A DNA stretch of 64,000 nucleotides from positions 1 through 64,000 of the forward strand of contig DAHUYB010000040.1 in assembly GCA_027315405.1 (NCBI GenBank). Reading direction: 5' to 3'. The position numbers were made by a program, and so were the translations under genes. Source of the stretch: Gammaproteobacteria bacterium. GTDB lineage: Bacteria > Pseudomonadota > Gammaproteobacteria > Natronospirales > REEB76. The notes beneath the pieces are model-generated. The model saw only the letters and a list, made by a program, of their open reading frames with translations. It was not told where the DNA came from and ran no database searches. Below are positions 9,473 to 19,598 of the stretch, piece after piece; position 1 is the stretch's first letter, and each line of letters opens with the position of its first letter.

Positions 9473-10744
9473 TCATTCCAACCATGGCGCCAGCCGCACA
9501 GCGGCCGTATCCCACGGCACCTTCACCTGTTCAGTGGTATTGCGCAGCGGTTTGAAACCCACCTGCCGAATCTTGGCCTCGTCCTCACCCAGCACCAGCG
9601 CCACGCGCGCACCGCTTTTATCGGCACGTTTCAGCTGGTTGGCAAAGCCACCGCCGCTGCAATCCATGATCAATCTGAGCTGCGGCAACGCCTCGCGCAG
9701 CTGCTCCGCCAGTTGCAATCCTGCGCGTTCGGCCAGTGCGCCGACCCTCACCAGGTAGGCGTGCGGCGCCGTATCCGGAACCGGTACGCCTTCCTCCTCC
9801 ATGAGCGCCACCAGACGCTCCACCCCCATGGCAAAACCGATGGCCGGCATGGGCTTGCCGCCCAATTGCGCCACCAGCCCGTCGTAACGGCCGCCGGAAC
9901 AAACCGCGTCCTGGGCGCCGAGCCGTGTCGTTACCCACTCGAACACGGTGCGCGAATAGTAATCCAATCCGCGCACCAGCCGCGGACTGACCACATAACT
10001 CACGCCCGCATTATCAAGCAAAACCCGGAGTTCGGCGAAGTGCTCACGCGACTCATCATCCAGGTGATCCAGCAGCTTGGGTGCCTGTTCCACCAGCTTG
10101 CGGGTTTGCGGATGCTTGCTGTCCAGCACCCGCAGCGGATTGCTATCGAGCCGGCGGCGGCTGTCTTCATCGAGCTGCTGGGCATGACCACGCAGGAATG
10201 CCGCCAGCTTGTCACGATAGCGGGCGCGTGCCTCTGCAGAGCCGAGGGTATTGATGCGCAGCTCCACTTGCCGGATGCCAAGACGCTTCCACAGCCGCGC
10301 CGACATCACGATCAGCTCGGCATCAATATCCGGCCCCGGCAGACCATAGGCTTCTGCGTCAATCTGGTGAAACTGACGGTAACGGCCTTTCTGCGGACGC
10401 TCGTGGCGGAACATGGGACCTGCAGACCACCAGCGCTGCACCTGATTATATAAGAGTCCGTTTGTCAGGCCTGCGCGCACCATGCCGGCGGTGGCTTCGG
10501 GACGCAGCGTCAAGCTGTCGCCGTTGCGGTCCTCGAAAGTGTACATCTCTTTTTCAACGATATCGGTAATTTCGCCGATGGAGCGCGCAAAAAGCTCGGT
10601 CTTCTCCAGGATGGGCACACGGATTTCCCGGTAGCCATACGCCGCGAGCACGGTGCGCGTCACCGCTTCCAAATACTGCCACCGCGGAGTCACGTCCGGC
10701 ACTATGTCGTTCATGCCGCGGATGGGCTGGATCAGATTAGTCAC
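9473..10744 (-). CDS. hisS: Histidine--tRNA ligase
   Basis: 423 aa class II synthetase, the usual length. The start [16 protein letters not shown] is characteristic. Class II motif 2 is seen as [21 protein letters not shown] (within about residues 110-130). The histidine-binding motif is [13 protein letters not shown] with CSGGRYDGL after it, and motif 3 is [13 protein letters not shown]-terminal anticodon-binding domain follows. It charges tRNA-His in the cytoplasm. It lies 37 nt after rodZ; in most gammaproteobacteria ispG sits between these two genes, but there is no room for it here. Confidence 0.97.
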   Translation of the reverse strand: MTNLIQPIRGMNDIVPDVTPRWQYLEAVTRTVLAAYGYREIRVPILEKTELFARSIGEITDIVEKEMYTFEDRNGDSLTLRPEATAGMVRAGLTNGLLYNQVQRWWSAGPMFRHERPQKGRYRQFHQIDAEAYGLPGPDIDAELIVMSARLWKRLGIRQVELRINTLGSAEARARYRDKLAAFLRGHAQQLDEDSRRRLDSNPLRVLDSKHPQTRKLVEQAPKLLDHLDDESREHFAELRVLLDNAGVSYVVSPRLVRGLDYYSRTVFEWVTTRLGAQDAVCSGGRYDGLVAQLGGKPMPAIGFAMGVERLVALMEEEGVPVPDTAPHAYLVRVGALAERAGLQLAEQLREALPQLRLIMDCSGGGFANQLKRADKSGARVALVLGEDEAKIRQVGFKPLRNTTEQVKVPWDTAAVRLAPWLE

Positions 10745-10781
10745 GCAGCTACCCCGAAAGAGTCAGTGATGGACCGCAATA

Positions 10782-11750
10782 TCAACCGGCTTGGCCGCCA
10801 TTGCCGGCGGTTTCACCCAGGCGGAAGCGTGCCGTGTTGTCAGGATGCGTAAACGGAGCCAGATTGAAGGGCATGCCATTCAATTCAATACTCACACCCG
10901 GTGAATTACCGAGGAAAACCTGCAGCGGACCGGCACCCGATACCTTCAGCGTGGCGCCGGCAGGCGCAAGATTGTAATACAGCCGCTTGCCGCTCACGTC
11001 ATAGACCTCGATCCAGGAAGGCTGGCTCAGGGTGAATTGCGCATGCGTGAATTGGGATGACTGCGCAGCGCCGGCCCCCGCAACCGAAGTCACCGCGTTA
11101 TTCACGCGCGCCGTTGGTAGCGCCGCTGACTTTATCCTAGGTGTTGGCTTGATCTCAGCCGGAGCCGATGCCGGTCTGTGTGGCAGGATTGTTTTCGATT
11201 GCGTGGTCGCAGCTTCCAGCATGGCTGCGTCCGTGCTTCCCGCTGATGTGGTGCTGATTGTGGTCGCCGGTGCCGCCATGGCCACCGGTTGTGGGGTAAC
11301 GGTCGTCCCGTATTCAGCCCCCACAGCGACAGGCTGTTCGGCGGTGCGGCGCTGCCACCACACCATAGCCAAGGCCATCAGTACAAGGATTATTGTTGCG
11401 GAGAATATCGGCATACCAAAGCGCCGCCCGAAGGCGCGGCCGCCGTCCGGATGCAGGGTAATAAGCGAGGGCGGTGCCAGTTTGTCGGCGTTATGTTCGA
11501 CCGCCAGCACCTCGGCCTCGGGCAAACCCAGGAGATGTGCATAATTGCGCAAATGACCGCGCACGAAAATGGGTGCGCCCAAATGGGCAAAATCGTCGTG
11601 TTCCAGGGCCTGGATGATGTCATCGCTCACGTGCATGTCCTGGGCGACTTTGTGCACGGATAAACCACGCGCCTCCCGGGCGGTGCGCAACGCCGCACCC
11701 AGGCCGTCACTGGCGTCTAGCAACGGCTTTTCAGCCGGTATTTCCCGCAT
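10782..11750 (-). CDS. rodZ: RodZ-like cytoskeletal/HTH membrane protein
   Basis: 322 aa. The N-terminal Cro-type helix-turn-helix (about residues 14-80; LRTAREARGLSVHKVAQDMHVSDDIIQALE) is followed by a basic stretch and one transmembrane helix (about 112-130, IFSATIILVLMALAMVWW). A Thr/Ala-rich periplasmic linker and a C-terminal DUF4115-type beta domain (LSQPSWIEVYDVSGKRLYYN) complete it. RodZ links MreB filaments to the elongation machinery and maintains rod shape. Its start overlaps the end of pilF by 20 nt, indicating coupling in the operon. The symbol rests on architecture and synteny. Confidence 0.88.
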   Translation of the reverse strand: MREIPAEKPLLDASDGLGAALRTAREARGLSVHKVAQDMHVSDDIIQALEHDDFAHLGAPIFVRGHLRNYAHLLGLPEAEVLAVEHNADKLAPPSLITLHPDGGRAFGRRFGMPIFSATIILVLMALAMVWWQRRTAEQPVAVGAEYGTTVTPQPVAMAAPATTISTTSAGSTDAAMLEAATTQSKTILPHRPASAPAEIKPTPRIKSAALPTARVNNAVTSVAGAGAAQSSQFTHAQFTLSQPSWIEVYDVSGKRLYYNLAPAGATLKVSGAGPLQVFLGNSPGVSIELNGMPFNLAPFTHPDNTARFRLGETAGNGGQAG

Positions 11751-12516
11751 CGTTATAACTCTGATCTAACTGCTGTGTTTCGGCCGAATTGGGAAACAGG
11801 GTGCGCAATTTCTTGGCGTAATCGGCGGCCGCACGGTTATTCTTGAGTGCTTTTTCGGTACGCACGCCCAGTAACAGCACTTCCGGACGCGGCTGTGGCG
11901 CCACGGCATTGAACCGCTCGATGAAAGCGCGTGCCTCGAGATATTGCTTCTGTTTAAAGCTCAGCCGCGCCATCTGATAGAGGGCCTCGGGAAATCTGGG
12001 ATTGATGGCGAGGGCCTTGCGGAAATATTGTTCCGCGGCCGTCGTATCAGGAATAAGGTTGGCGCACACGCCGGCATTGGTATAGGCTGCCTCTGGCGTC
12101 GGATACAACGGATTTTCCGCCGCCTCAACGAAGTATTTATCCGACTCTTTGGGCTTTCCCTGCTGGCACAGGAACACCGCATAGTTGTTCTGAATCTGCG
12201 GATCACGCGGCGCTTCACGTAGGGCCTTGCGATAGTTCTCATCAGCACGCTCGATGTCGCCGGTGCTGTTGTAGAGCAGCCCGAGCGCCGAATAGGCACT
12301 CGCATTGTCGGGATTCTGTTGCAATGCCAATTGCAGTTTCTGCATGGCCAGATCGCGCTGACCCTGGCGCATGTAGGCTACGCCCAGTTCGACGTTGTAC
12401 TCAGAGGCATGTTTCAATGAAACCTTGTCGCCCGGTATTGTCGAGCTGCTGACACAACCCGCGAGCGTGAACACCGTCGCCATAACCATAAAACTCGCCG
12501 CTTCCAGTATTCTCAT
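11731..12516 (-). CDS. pilF: Type IV pilus biogenesis / stability lipoprotein PilF (PilW), TPR
   Basis: 261 aa. A lipoprotein signal (FTLAGC, lipobox Cys near residue 21) precedes tandem TPR units: [59 protein letters not shown]. In Pseudomonas-type systems PilF is the pilotin that brings the secretin PilQ to the outer membrane. Its position after rlmN and before rodZ is the conserved one. The ATG overlaps the rlmN stop (ATGA). Other pilus genes are not in the window, so type IV pili are suggested rather than shown. Confidence 0.9.
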   Translation of the reverse strand: MRILEAASFMVMATVFTLAGCVSSSTIPGDKVSLKHASEYNVELGVAYMRQGQRDLAMQKLQLALQQNPDNASAYSALGLLYNSTGDIERADENYRKALREAPRDPQIQNNYAVFLCQQGKPKESDKYFVEAAENPLYPTPEAAYTNAGVCANLIPDTTAAEQYFRKALAINPRFPEALYQMARLSFKQKQYLEARAFIERFNAVAPQPRPEVLLLGVRTEKALKNNRAAADYAKKLRTLFPNSAETQQLDQSYNDAGNTG

Positions 12517-13625
12517 ACCCGCACCTCCAATTGGTCGCGCATGCGTTGCTCGCGGTGAATCCGGTCCTGAACTTTACCCGCCAGTTGGCCGCAGGCGGCA
12601 TCAATGTCGTCGCCGCGGGTGCGGCGCGTGATGGTGACTATGCCTTTGCCCCATAGGTACTCTGCGAAACGCCCAATAACCTCGTCAGGCGAGCGCAGAT
12701 ACTGAGTACCCGGAAAAGAATTGAAGGGGATCAGGTTTACCTTGCAGGGAATGTCCGCGACCAGGACCGCCAGCTCGCGTGCCTGATCCAGGCTGTCATT
12801 CACGCCCGCGAGCATGACGTACTCGAACGTGATATGTACATGGCTACGGTCCTGATTGCGCACGTAATGGCGGCAGGCATCCATAAGTTCGGCGAGGGGA
12901 TGGACCTTGTTGATGGGCACCAGCACGTCGCGCAAGGCATCATTGGGTGCGTGCAACGAAACCGCCAGCGCCACATCGCATTCTTCGGCAAGTTTGTTGA
13001 GATTCGGCACCAACCCTGAGGTACTCACGGTCACGCGGCGCTTCGACAAACCATAGCCGAAATCATCCAGGAAGACGTGCAATGCCGTCAGCACATGCTT
13101 GTAATTGGCCAACGGCTCACCCATGCCCATGAACACGATATTGGTGATGGCGCGCTCCAGTCCGTGGATAGCGCCCAGGCGCTGGTTCGCTACCCATACC
13201 TGAGCAATGATCTCGGCAGCATTGAGATTGCGGTTGAAACCCTGCTTGCCGGTGGCGCAGAAGCTGCAATCCATGGCGCACCCCACCTGCGAGGAGATGC
13301 ACAAAGTGCCGCGCTCATGATCCGGGATGAACACCGTCTCGATGCCGTTTAAAGAATCCATTCCCAACAGCCATTTGCGCGTACCGTCCTCGGAAACCTG
13401 TTCGCTCACGACTTCCGGTACGCCGATTTCAGCGCATTCCTGGAGTTTGGCGCGCAAGGACTTCCCAAGATCAGTCATGGCGTCGAAATCAGTCACACTG
13501 CGGTGATATATCCATTGCATGAGCTGGCGCGCGCGGAAAGGTTTCTCGCCGAGTGCCGCGAAGAACACTTCCAGCGCCTGGCGATCCAGGCCCAGCAAAT
13601 TCACCTTGATGCCTTTTTCGGTCAT
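12513..13625 (-). CDS. rlmN: Dual-specificity 23S rRNA/tRNA A2503 / A37 C2-methyltransferase RlmN (radical SAM)
   Basis: 370 aa, standard length. The radical SAM motif [15 protein letters not shown] supplies the CxxxCxxC 4Fe-4S ligands. [12 protein letters not shown] is the SAM-binding GEP motif. The C-terminal region [29 protein letters not shown] contains the conserved Cys that forms the methyl-Cys intermediate partner. It methylates C2 of A2503 in 23S rRNA and of A37 in some tRNAs. It lies 6 nt after ndk and overlaps pilF by 4 nt. Confidence 0.97.
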   Translation of the reverse strand: MTEKGIKVNLLGLDRQALEVFFAALGEKPFRARQLMQWIYHRSVTDFDAMTDLGKSLRAKLQECAEIGVPEVVSEQVSEDGTRKWLLGMDSLNGIETVFIPDHERGTLCISSQVGCAMDCSFCATGKQGFNRNLNAAEIIAQVWVANQRLGAIHGLERAITNIVFMGMGEPLANYKHVLTALHVFLDDFGYGLSKRRVTVSTSGLVPNLNKLAEECDVALAVSLHAPNDALRDVLVPINKVHPLAELMDACRHYVRNQDRSHVHITFEYVMLAGVNDSLDQARELAVLVADIPCKVNLIPFNSFPGTQYLRSPDEVIGRFAEYLWGKGIVTITRRTRGDDIDAACGQLAGKVQDRIHREQRMRDQLEVRV

Positions 13626-13631
13626 GGGTAC

Positions 13632-14063
13632 TCAGCGGGTACGCGGACAGAGGTCATTCTGTGAAAAGAAAAAGGCAATTTCGTTATCTGCGGTTTCCAA
13701 GGCATCGGAACCATGCACCACGTTCTCATCCACGGTCTTGGCGAAATCGGCGCGGATGGTCCCGGGTTTGGCGTCCCTGGGATTGGTGGCGCCCATCAGC
13801 TCGCGATTGCGGGCGATGGCGTTCTCGCCCTCCAGCACCTGCACCATCACCGGTCCGGAAATCATGAAATCCACCAGCGGCTTGAAGAACGGCCGCTCCC
13901 GATGCACGCTATAGAAAGCTTCCGCCTGGGAACGGGTCAGATGCAACATACGCGCCGCCACGATTTTCAGTCCCGCCTTCTCAAAGCGGGTATAAACCTC
14001 GCCGATGATATTCTTCGCCACGCCATCGGGCTTGACGATGGACAGGGTGCGCTCATTGGCCAC
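13632..14063 (-). CDS. ndk: Nucleoside diphosphate kinase
   Basis: 143 aa, the usual length. [21 protein letters not shown] opens the protein. The active-site histidine is in [12 protein letters not shown], and [12 protein letters not shown] is the nucleotide-binding loop. It transfers the gamma phosphate between NTPs and NDPs via phosphohistidine in the cytoplasm. It is first in the ndk-rlmN-pilF-rodZ-hisS-yfgM-bamB run; the roughly 170 nt upstream (14064-14235) must hold the promoter, though I could not pick a convincing box. Confidence 0.97.
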   Translation of the reverse strand: MANERTLSIVKPDGVAKNIIGEVYTRFEKAGLKIVAARMLHLTRSQAEAFYSVHRERPFFKPLVDFMISGPVMVQVLEGENAIARNRELMGATNPRDAKPGTIRADFAKTVDENVVHGSDALETADNEIAFFFSQNDLCPRTR

Positions 14064-14235
14064 GAATACAACTCCAGATGCGTTGAGGGTGTGTGAAATG
14101 CCGGGCGCCCGCAGGGCGCGGCCGTGCGTGACATTGGACCACGGATTTTCAGCGCGTTCAAAGGGTTAAGTGTACTGGCAGGGGGCGGGTATAGGCAATG
14201 AAAATCAGGTGGAAACCCCGGAAAATCAAGGCTTT

Positions 14236-14559
14236 TTAGATGTTGAAACTTTCTCCGCAGCCACACTCATCTTTCACATTTGGATTATGGAACTGGAAGG
14301 ACTCATTGATGCCTTGGCGCACGAAATCCACCCGGGTACCGTCCAGGAAAGCCAGATGGTCGCGGCTCACCAGCACTTTGACGCCGTGTTGCTCGAAAAT
14401 CACGTCTTCAGGATTGGCGGCATCCGCATAATCCACGACATAGGCGAAACCGGAACAGCCGGTTTTCTTGACGCCCAAGCGCAAACCCAAGCCACCCCCG
14501 CGCTTCTCCAGGTAGCTATTAACCCGCCGGGCGGCGGCATCCGTTAAGGTAATGGCCAT
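14236..14559 (-). CDS. iscA: Iron-sulfur cluster A-type carrier IscA
   Basis: 107 aa, matching IscA in length and in nearly every conserved block: [49 protein letters not shown] and [14 protein letters not shown]. The three cluster-binding cysteines are present (GCSG and CGCG). It passes Fe-S clusters on to apo-targets in the cytoplasm. It starts 2 nt after the IscU-like gene and is the last gene of the operon beginning at trmJ or nifS. The closely related ErpA is the alternative; [18 protein letters not shown] favours IscA. Confidence 0.93.
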   Translation of the reverse strand: MAITLTDAAARRVNSYLEKRGGGLGLRLGVKKTGCSGFAYVVDYADAANPEDVIFEQHGVKVLVSRDHLAFLDGTRVDFVRQGINESFQFHNPNVKDECGCGESFNI

Positions 14560-14561
14560 CG

Positions 14562-14993
14562 TTAAGCTCTGTGTGTCAATTCCGCGGCCGCCAGCGGCAG
14601 CCAGCCGGGGCTATTGTACCTCCCGGCGGCGCTGCGGATGGCATCTTCCACCGTCAGTGCCGCGCTCCGCTTTGCGGCCGGCAAGCCCAGCTGCTCCGCC
14701 AGTGCCACCACGCTGAACGCGCTGGCTGCGGCCAGCGGTCGGCCCTTGAGCGCTTCACTGGTCAGGGAACACAAGGCGATGGTGGCCGGGCAGCCATAGA
14801 CCCGATAACGGCAATCGGCTACCCGGCCATCGGCGTTGACCTGTAGCTGGAACGCCACGGCGCGGCCGCGTTGGCGCGCACCCGCCTCGCCGCCCAGCAC
14901 CCCGGCCGTACCCGCCGGGAATTCACCGGCGTTGCAGGGGCTGCGGAAATGTGTCCAGACCGTGGCGCTGTATTCGGTTGCGGAGGCCGGCAT
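14562..14993 (-). CDS. IscU/NifU-N-like scaffold protein lacking two of three cluster cysteines
   Basis: 143 aa from ATG 14993 ([16 protein letters not shown]); an earlier in-frame ATG would run far into iscS. The fold pattern is Isc[18 protein letters not shown] at the start, [20 protein letters not shown] in the middle, and [18 protein letters not shown] near the end. Of the three Fe-S ligand cysteines only the middle one (YGCPA) is kept. The first, in the family's ACGD, is here ARQR, and the third, in the family's HCS, is KRS. The ligand-side Asp and the LPPVK chaperone motif are also gone. It sits exactly where IscU should be, between iscS and iscA. Either it works by a different chemistry or it is a regulatory or carrier derivative. 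The assignment rests on my reading of alignable blocks. Confidence 0.8.
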   Translation of the reverse strand: MPASATEYSATVWTHFRSPCNAGEFPAGTAGVLGGEAGARQRGRAVAFQLQVNADGRVADCRYRVYGCPATIALCSLTSEALKGRPLAAASAFSVVALAEQLGLPAAKRSAALTVEDAIRSAAGRYNSPGWLPLAAAELTHRA

Positions 14994-14997
14994 GCAT

Positions 14998-16164
14998 CTA
15001 ACCCGTCGGCGCCAAATCCAGCAGCCGGCGATACTCCTCACTCACGATGGACGCCGCCGTGTCCACCTCCGCAGCAATGGAGAATCGCCCAACACTGAAG
15101 CGGATGCTGCTGCCAGCCAATTGATCGTCCCGTCCCAGCGCACGCAACACAAACGAAGGTTGCCGATCCGCCGAGGTGCAGGCGGAACCGCTGGAAACCG
15201 CGAGTGCCTCGCAGGCAAACAGCAGACTCTCGCCCTCGATGCCGGGGAAGGCCACATTGAGTATCCCGCAAACGCGCTGGCTCGGGTGACCGTTCAACAG
15301 CGCCTGGGGTATCGCAGCATGTAACGCTTGCCACAAGCGTTCACGCAGCGCCCGCAGCCGCGGAGCTTCCTGCGCGAGTTCCTGGCGCGCGAGGTCGAAA
15401 GCTGCGCCCATACCGACGATTTGATGGGTGGCGAGGGTCCCGGAACGCAACCCGTGTTCGTGCCCGCCGCCGTGGATCAGCGGATCGAGCTGCACGCGCG
15501 GTTCGCGGCGTACATAGAGCGCGCCGATGCCCTTAGGACCGTAGACTTTGTGACCGGAAAAGGACATGAGATCCACGCGCAAGGTTTTCAGATCTATCGG
15601 CAGCTTGCCGGCACTCTGGGCCGCATCCACGTGGAATAAAACGCCGCGCTCACGGGTGATGCGACCGATGGCGGCGATATCGTTGAGGGTCCCGATTTCG
15701 TTGTTCACATGCATGATGGAAACCAGCACGGTGTCGGGACGCAAGGCTTGCTCGATCATGGACGGTTGAATCAAACCATCCGGGTCCGGCTTGAGCCAGG
15801 TAACCTCGAAGCCATCGCGCTCCAGCTGTTTGCAGGTATCCAACACTGCCTTGTGCTCGATGCGTGAGGTGACGAGATGCCGGCCCTTACCCTGATAGAA
15901 ATGCATCGCGCCCTTGATGGCCAGATTGTCGGATTCCGTGGCGCCGGATGTAAAAATGATCTCGCCGGGTTCGGCGCCTACCAAGGCCGCCACCTGGTTG
16001 CGGGCCTGTTCCACCGCGCCACGCGCTGCCCGCCCCGGCGCATGCGCGGAAGCGGGATTTGCGAACATGCCCTCGCAAGTCAAACAACCCGCCATTTTCT
16101 CCGCCACCCGCGGATCTACCGGTGTGGTGGCGGCATAATCCAGATAGATGACTTTGTGATTCAT
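14998..16164 (-). CDS. iscS: Cysteine desulfurase IscS
   Basis: 388 aa from ATG 16164 ([15 protein letters not shown]). GGGGA lies 5 nt upstream, and family alignment rejects the long in-frame upstream extension. The PLP lysine is in [12 protein letters not shown], the PLP His/Asp region is [10 protein letters not shown], and the persulfide cysteine is in [21 protein letters not shown], nearly identical to E. coli IscS. It removes sulfur from cysteine for Fe-S clusters and tRNA thiolation. It begins 16 nt after a second desulfurase gene; the IscU-like gene starts 4 nt after its stop. Confidence 0.95.
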   Translation of the reverse strand: MNHKVIYLDYAATTPVDPRVAEKMAGCLTCEGMFANPASAHAPGRAARGAVEQARNQVAALVGAEPGEIIFTSGATESDNLAIKGAMHFYQGKGRHLVTSRIEHKAVLDTCKQLERDGFEVTWLKPDPDGLIQPSMIEQALRPDTVLVSIMHVNNEIGTLNDIAAIGRITRERGVLFHVDAAQSAGKLPIDLKTLRVDLMSFSGHKVYGPKGIGALYVRREPRVQLDPLIHGGGHEHGLRSGTLATHQIVGMGAAFDLARQELAQEAPRLRALRERLWQALHAAIPQALLNGHPSQRVCGILNVAFPGIEGESLLFACEALAVSSGSACTSADRQPSFVLRALGRDDQLAGSSIRFSVGRFSIAAEVDTAASIVSEEYRRLLDLAPTG

Positions 16165-16180
16165 GCGGTCCCCGTACTTT

Positions 16181-17323
16181 TCATGCGAGCGCCAGCGCAC
16201 CGGCACGTTTTGCAGTAACCGCGGCCAGCGCCGCCAACAGCGCTTCCACATCATGCGCGCTGTTATCCATCCCAAAACTGATGCGCACCGCAGTGCGTGC
16301 CTGTACCGCATCCATGCCCATGGCCAGCAGCACATGGCTGGGTTGACCGCTGCCGCTATGACAGGCGGATCCACTGGACACCGCAATGCCACGCTTGTCC
16401 AGTTCCATCACCGCCATTTCTCCGTCGAAGCCCGCGACACCAATCTGTACGGTGTTGGGCAGGCGTTCCGCCCGCGCGGCGAAAATACGGATGCCAGGCA
16501 TGGACTTAAGCCGCGCTTCCAATTGATCCCGCAGCCCACGCAAATGCCGGCTGCGCCTATCCAGTTCCAGGTGCGCCAATTCCGCCGCCTTGCCGAAGCC
16601 AATGATACCCGCAAGATTTTCCGTGCCGCCGCGCAGTCCGTGTTCTTGACCGCCGCCGGTTATCTGCGGCGCCAAGTCCACGCGCCGATCCACGATGAGC
16701 GCGCCCACGCCGCGCGGACCGCTGAGCTTGTGGGCCGACAGACTCATGAGATCGGCGCCCAGCGCGACAAAATCCACCGGCAGTTTGCCGGCCGCCTGGA
16801 TGGCATCGGTATGCAACAACACACCGTAACGCCGAATGCATTCGCACACTGCTTTCACATCCTGGATAACACCGGTCTCATTATTCGCCAGCATCACCGA
16901 CACCAGGCGCACATCGTCAGCCAGCATTTTCTGCAGTCCACTGAAATCAAGCAGGCCGTCGGCATCCACGGGAAGCCGCTGCACTTGCCAACCCTGCCGG
17001 GTCAGGTCTTCCGCCGGCCCCAGCACTGCCGCGTGCTCGATGGCGCTCACCAATATCCGCCCGCGCGGTGTCCCGCCACATACGCCTTTGAGCGCCAGGT
17101 TATCCGCTTCGGTACCGCCGCCGGTGAAAATTACTTGGGTGGGCTGCGCATTCACCAATGCCGCCACCTGCATGCGCGCCCTATCCAGCGCTGCACGGGC
17201 TTCGCGCCCCGGGCGATGGACACTGGACGGATTCCCGTGCGCGCCTTGCATCCACGGCAGCATGGCGTCCAACACCCGTGGATCCAGCGGGGTGGTGGCG
17301 TTGTGATCCAGGTAAATGGCCAT
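16181..17323 (-). CDS. Second cysteine desulfurase, NifS/IscS-like paralogue
   Basis: 380 aa. [21 protein letters not shown], the PLP lysine in [13 protein letters not shown] and the cysteine loop [22 protein letters not shown] are all intact, so it looks catalytically competent. The Cys loop differs from that of the neighbour (SACTSAD), suggesting an old divergence rather than a recent duplication. It lies 57 nt after trmJ and 16 nt before iscS, where IscR would be expected in the E. coli order. No IscR is present, so regulation of this operon must differ or act from elsewhere. Confidence 0.92.
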   Translation of the reverse strand: MAIYLDHNATTPLDPRVLDAMLPWMQGAHGNPSSVHRPGREARAALDRARMQVAALVNAQPTQVIFTGGGTEADNLALKGVCGGTPRGRILVSAIEHAAVLGPAEDLTRQGWQVQRLPVDADGLLDFSGLQKMLADDVRLVSVMLANNETGVIQDVKAVCECIRRYGVLLHTDAIQAAGKLPVDFVALGADLMSLSAHKLSGPRGVGALIVDRRVDLAPQITGGGQEHGLRGGTENLAGIIGFGKAAELAHLELDRRSRHLRGLRDQLEARLKSMPGIRIFAARAERLPNTVQIGVAGFDGEMAVMELDKRGIAVSSGSACHSGSGQPSHVLLAMGMDAVQARTAVRISFGMDNSAHDVEALLAALAAVTAKRAGALALA

Positions 17324-17380
17324 ATCTATGAAGAAGCCGTAATGCCAGGGTTTAGAACGGCATTATACCAAGGTGCGAAA

Positions 17381-18115
17381 TCAATCTTTTCCCGGCCCAT
17401 TGCCGTGCTTGGCGTGCTGCAGTGCATTCAACAAGCCACGCAGGATATTCACCTCACTCGGGTCGGGCCGGGCGCGGTTAAACAGATGCCGCAGACGCCG
17501 CATCAGATGCTTGGGATTGGCGGGATCCAGAAAACCACTGTCACGCGCGGCTGTCTCCAAGTGCGCATACAGGCCCTCCATCTCCTCGGCAGTAGCGAGT
17601 GAGGATGCGTTTGCCGAGGCCATGTCGGATAGCTCCCGCGCCCGCATGAACTCATAGGCGATGACCTGCACGGCGGCGGCGAGATTCAGCGAGGCGTAGT
17701 CCGGGTTGGCGGGAATGTGGATGAGGTAATGGCAGCGATCAGTTTCTTCATTGGTGAGACCGGTGCGCTCGCGGCCGAACACCACCGCAACGTCCTGATC
17801 CGTTGATACCGCCATTAACTTCCGCGCACATTCCTGCGGTGTCAACACGGACGGACCGAGCGCGCGCCGACGTGCGCTGCTACCGGCCACCAGGGTGCAG
17901 CCGGCAAGCGCTGCATCCAGACTCGTTACCACCCGCGCCCGCTCCAACAGGTCGGCGGCACCCGAGGCGCGGGCGCTGGCCTCAGCATGGGGAAATTCCA
18001 CGGGATTCACCAGCAGCAGTTGCTCCAGGCACATGGTCTTCATGGCGCGGGCGGCGGCGCCGATATTGCCGGGGTGGCTGGTTTCCACCAGTACGATGCG
18101 GATGTGGCGTGGCAT
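17381..18115 (-). CDS. trmJ: tRNA (cytidine/uridine-32-2'-O)-methyltransferase TrmJ
   Basis: 244 aa SPOUT methyltransferase. The N-terminal MPRHIRIVLVETSHPGNIGAAARAMKTM is diagnostic, with SpoU motif 2 VVFGRERTGLTNEE and motif 3 IPANPDYASLNLAAAVQVIAYE. It 2'-O-methylates position 32 of several tRNAs. It is divergent from suhB and upstream of the cysteine desulfurases, which preserves the E. coli suhB/trmJ/isc neighbourhood. Confidence 0.93.
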   Translation of the reverse strand: MPRHIRIVLVETSHPGNIGAAARAMKTMCLEQLLLVNPVEFPHAEASARASGAADLLERARVVTSLDAALAGCTLVAGSSARRRALGPSVLTPQECARKLMAVSTDQDVAVVFGRERTGLTNEETDRCHYLIHIPANPDYASLNLAAAVQVIAYEFMRARELSDMASANASSLATAEEMEGLYAHLETAARDSGFLDPANPKHLMRRLRHLFNRARPDPSEVNILRGLLNALQHAKHGNGPGKD

Positions 18116-18238
18116 TTGATTGGAGGCAGTTTGCGGCTTCTGCTATTCTACGCGCCCTGCCGCGCTGCTTGACAGCGGCGCGGCCCGCTCTTTAACCGCA
18201 ATCCACATTTCCGCCCGCGCCCGCGAAGAGACTTTTTT

Positions 18239-19018
18239 ATGCAGCCATTACTGAATATCGCCATCAGCGCCGCGCGCCGCGCCGGTGACATCATCATCCG
18301 TCACGTGGGCCGGATTGACCGGCTGACCATCAAGGCCAAGGAACACAACGATTTCGTGAGCCAGGTGGACCGCTTGGCCGAAGACGATATCATCTACACC
18401 ATCCGCAAGGCCCATCCGGACCACGCCATCCTCGCCGAGGAGAGCGGTGCCCAGGGAAGCAATGATGAATTCCAGTGGATCATTGACCCGCTGGACGGCA
18501 CCACCAATTTTTTGCATGGCTTTCCGGTATTCTGCGTCTCCATCGCCCTCAAGCATCGCGGCCGCCTGGAACACGGCGTGATCTACGATCCCATGCGCCA
18601 GGAATTGTTCACCGCCAGCCGCGGCGAAGGCGCGCAGGTGGACGGCAAACGCATGCGCGTCACCGCGCTCAAAACCCTGGACGGCGCGCTCATCGGCACC
18701 GGCTTCCCGTTCCGCGAGAAACACAACCTTGATCTCTATATGAAGATGTTCGAAGCGGTGATGCGCAAAGCCGCCGGTGTGCGGCGCGCCGGTTCCGCGG
18801 CTCTGGATCTGGCGTACCTGGCCGCCGGCCGCCTGGATGGCTTCTGGGAAATGGGCCTGAAACCCTGGGACATGGCCGCCGGGGTACTCATGATCCAGGA
18901 GTGCGGCGGCCTCGTCGGCCACTTCGACGGCAGTCCGGGTTTTCCCGAGAGCGGCGACATCCTTGCGGGCGGCGAGAAAATTTTTCAGGCGCTGGCGGAG
19001 GAATTTAAACCATTGTAA
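18239..19018 (+). CDS. suhB: Inositol-1-monophosphatase family protein SuhB
   Basis: 259 aa. The metal-binding motifs are present: AEESGAQG (E of motif 1), DPLDGTTNF (DPxDxT), and WDMAAGVLMIQECGG (WDxAAG). In E. coli SuhB also joins the ribosomal antitermination complex. It is divergent from trmJ across about 120 nt that must contain both promoters. The gene is followed by a repeat-rich noncoding stretch with no clear terminator directly after the stop. Confidence 0.95.
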   Translation: MQPLLNIAISAARRAGDIIIRHVGRIDRLTIKAKEHNDFVSQVDRLAEDDIIYTIRKAHPDHAILAEESGAQGSNDEFQWIIDPLDGTTNFLHGFPVFCVSIALKHRGRLEHGVIYDPMRQELFTASRGEGAQVDGKRMRVTALKTLDGALIGTGFPFREKHNLDLYMKMFEAVMRKAAGVRRAGSAALDLAYLAAGRLDGFWEMGLKPWDMAAGVLMIQECGGLVGHFDGSPGFPESGDILAGGEKIFQALAEEFKPL

Positions 19019-19170
19019 TTCACAACGTTTCAGAACATAAGAAATGCACACCTGCCACCGGCTTATTTGACTGGCAGGGCTGCAAAGACGTCATGAAGAG
19101 CGCTGACCAATGCAACGTGAAGGGCCAAGAAATTCACGGATGCTCGGAGACGCTCTTACGCCCTTTCTTT

Positions 19171-19206
19171 GGTTACTTTCTTTATGGCGAGACAAAGAAA
19201 GTAACC
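19171..19206. repeat. Perfect 13-bp inverted repeat (ggttactttcttt ... aaagaaagtaacc)
   Basis: The arms are 19171-19183 and 19194-19206, separated by 10 nt. This hairpin belongs to a palindromic intergenic repeat family that I recall as widespread in gammaproteobacterial genomes. It lies in the suhB-secF intergenic space, where no gene is supported. Confidence 0.75.
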
Positions 19207-19334
19207 TGCACTGCAGGAGCGGAACCTGCTCTCTTGAATAGCATGTGGCCGCAGGCCGCTCATTGGAAACGTCGGCAAGGGTTTGCCGGCCTACAAAGCT
19301 TTCCTTGAATGGCAGCGATTGAAGGCCGCACATC

Positions 19335-19530
19335 ACCCCTCACCCTACCCTCTCCCACAAGGGGAGAGGGAGATTAAGAGATGGCTGTGGCGTAGCCGAC
19401 CTACAATCCCCCTTCCTACCTTCTCCCTCCAGGGGAGAAGGTAAATGAAAGCCCCTCACCCTACCCTCGGCAACTGCTCCCTGCGTTGCCCTACATCTCG
19501 CATCCCTGTCGTCGTCTCCCGCCGGGGGAG
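19335..19530. repeat. Cluster of REP-like palindromes with the motif ccctcaccctaccctc
   Basis: Two clear stem-loops are seen: 19348-19356 with 19362-19370 (ccctctccc/gggagaggg), and 19418-19427 with 19433-19442 (accttctccc/gggagaaggt). A weaker third lies around 19513-19535 (gtctcccgccgggggagaag). The phrase cccctcaccctaccctc occurs at about 19336 and again at about 19455. Such repeats are common between convergent genes in gammaproteobacteria. The 19019-19550 stretch otherwise holds no supportable gene. Confidence 0.75.
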
Positions 19531-19550
19531 AAGGGGCAATGAGTTCCCAA

Positions 19551-19574
19551 ACAAAAAGGGCGCCATCGGCGCCC
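19551..19574 (-). terminator. Rho-independent terminator of the queA-tgt-yajC-secD-secF operon
   Basis: A perfect 7-bp GC stem, gggcgcc (19558-19564) / ggcgccc (19568-19574), has a 3-nt loop. On the minus strand it is followed by TTTTTG. It lies 25 nt past the secF stop. Confidence 0.9.
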
Positions 19575-19598
19575 TTGATTATTTTGGAACTGTCCTGC

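Noticed and set aside
15328..17602. Long open frames on the plus strand opposite iscS and nifS
   Set aside because: They are antisense to clearly conserved enzymes and show no family features; GC-rich coding regions often keep the opposite frame open.
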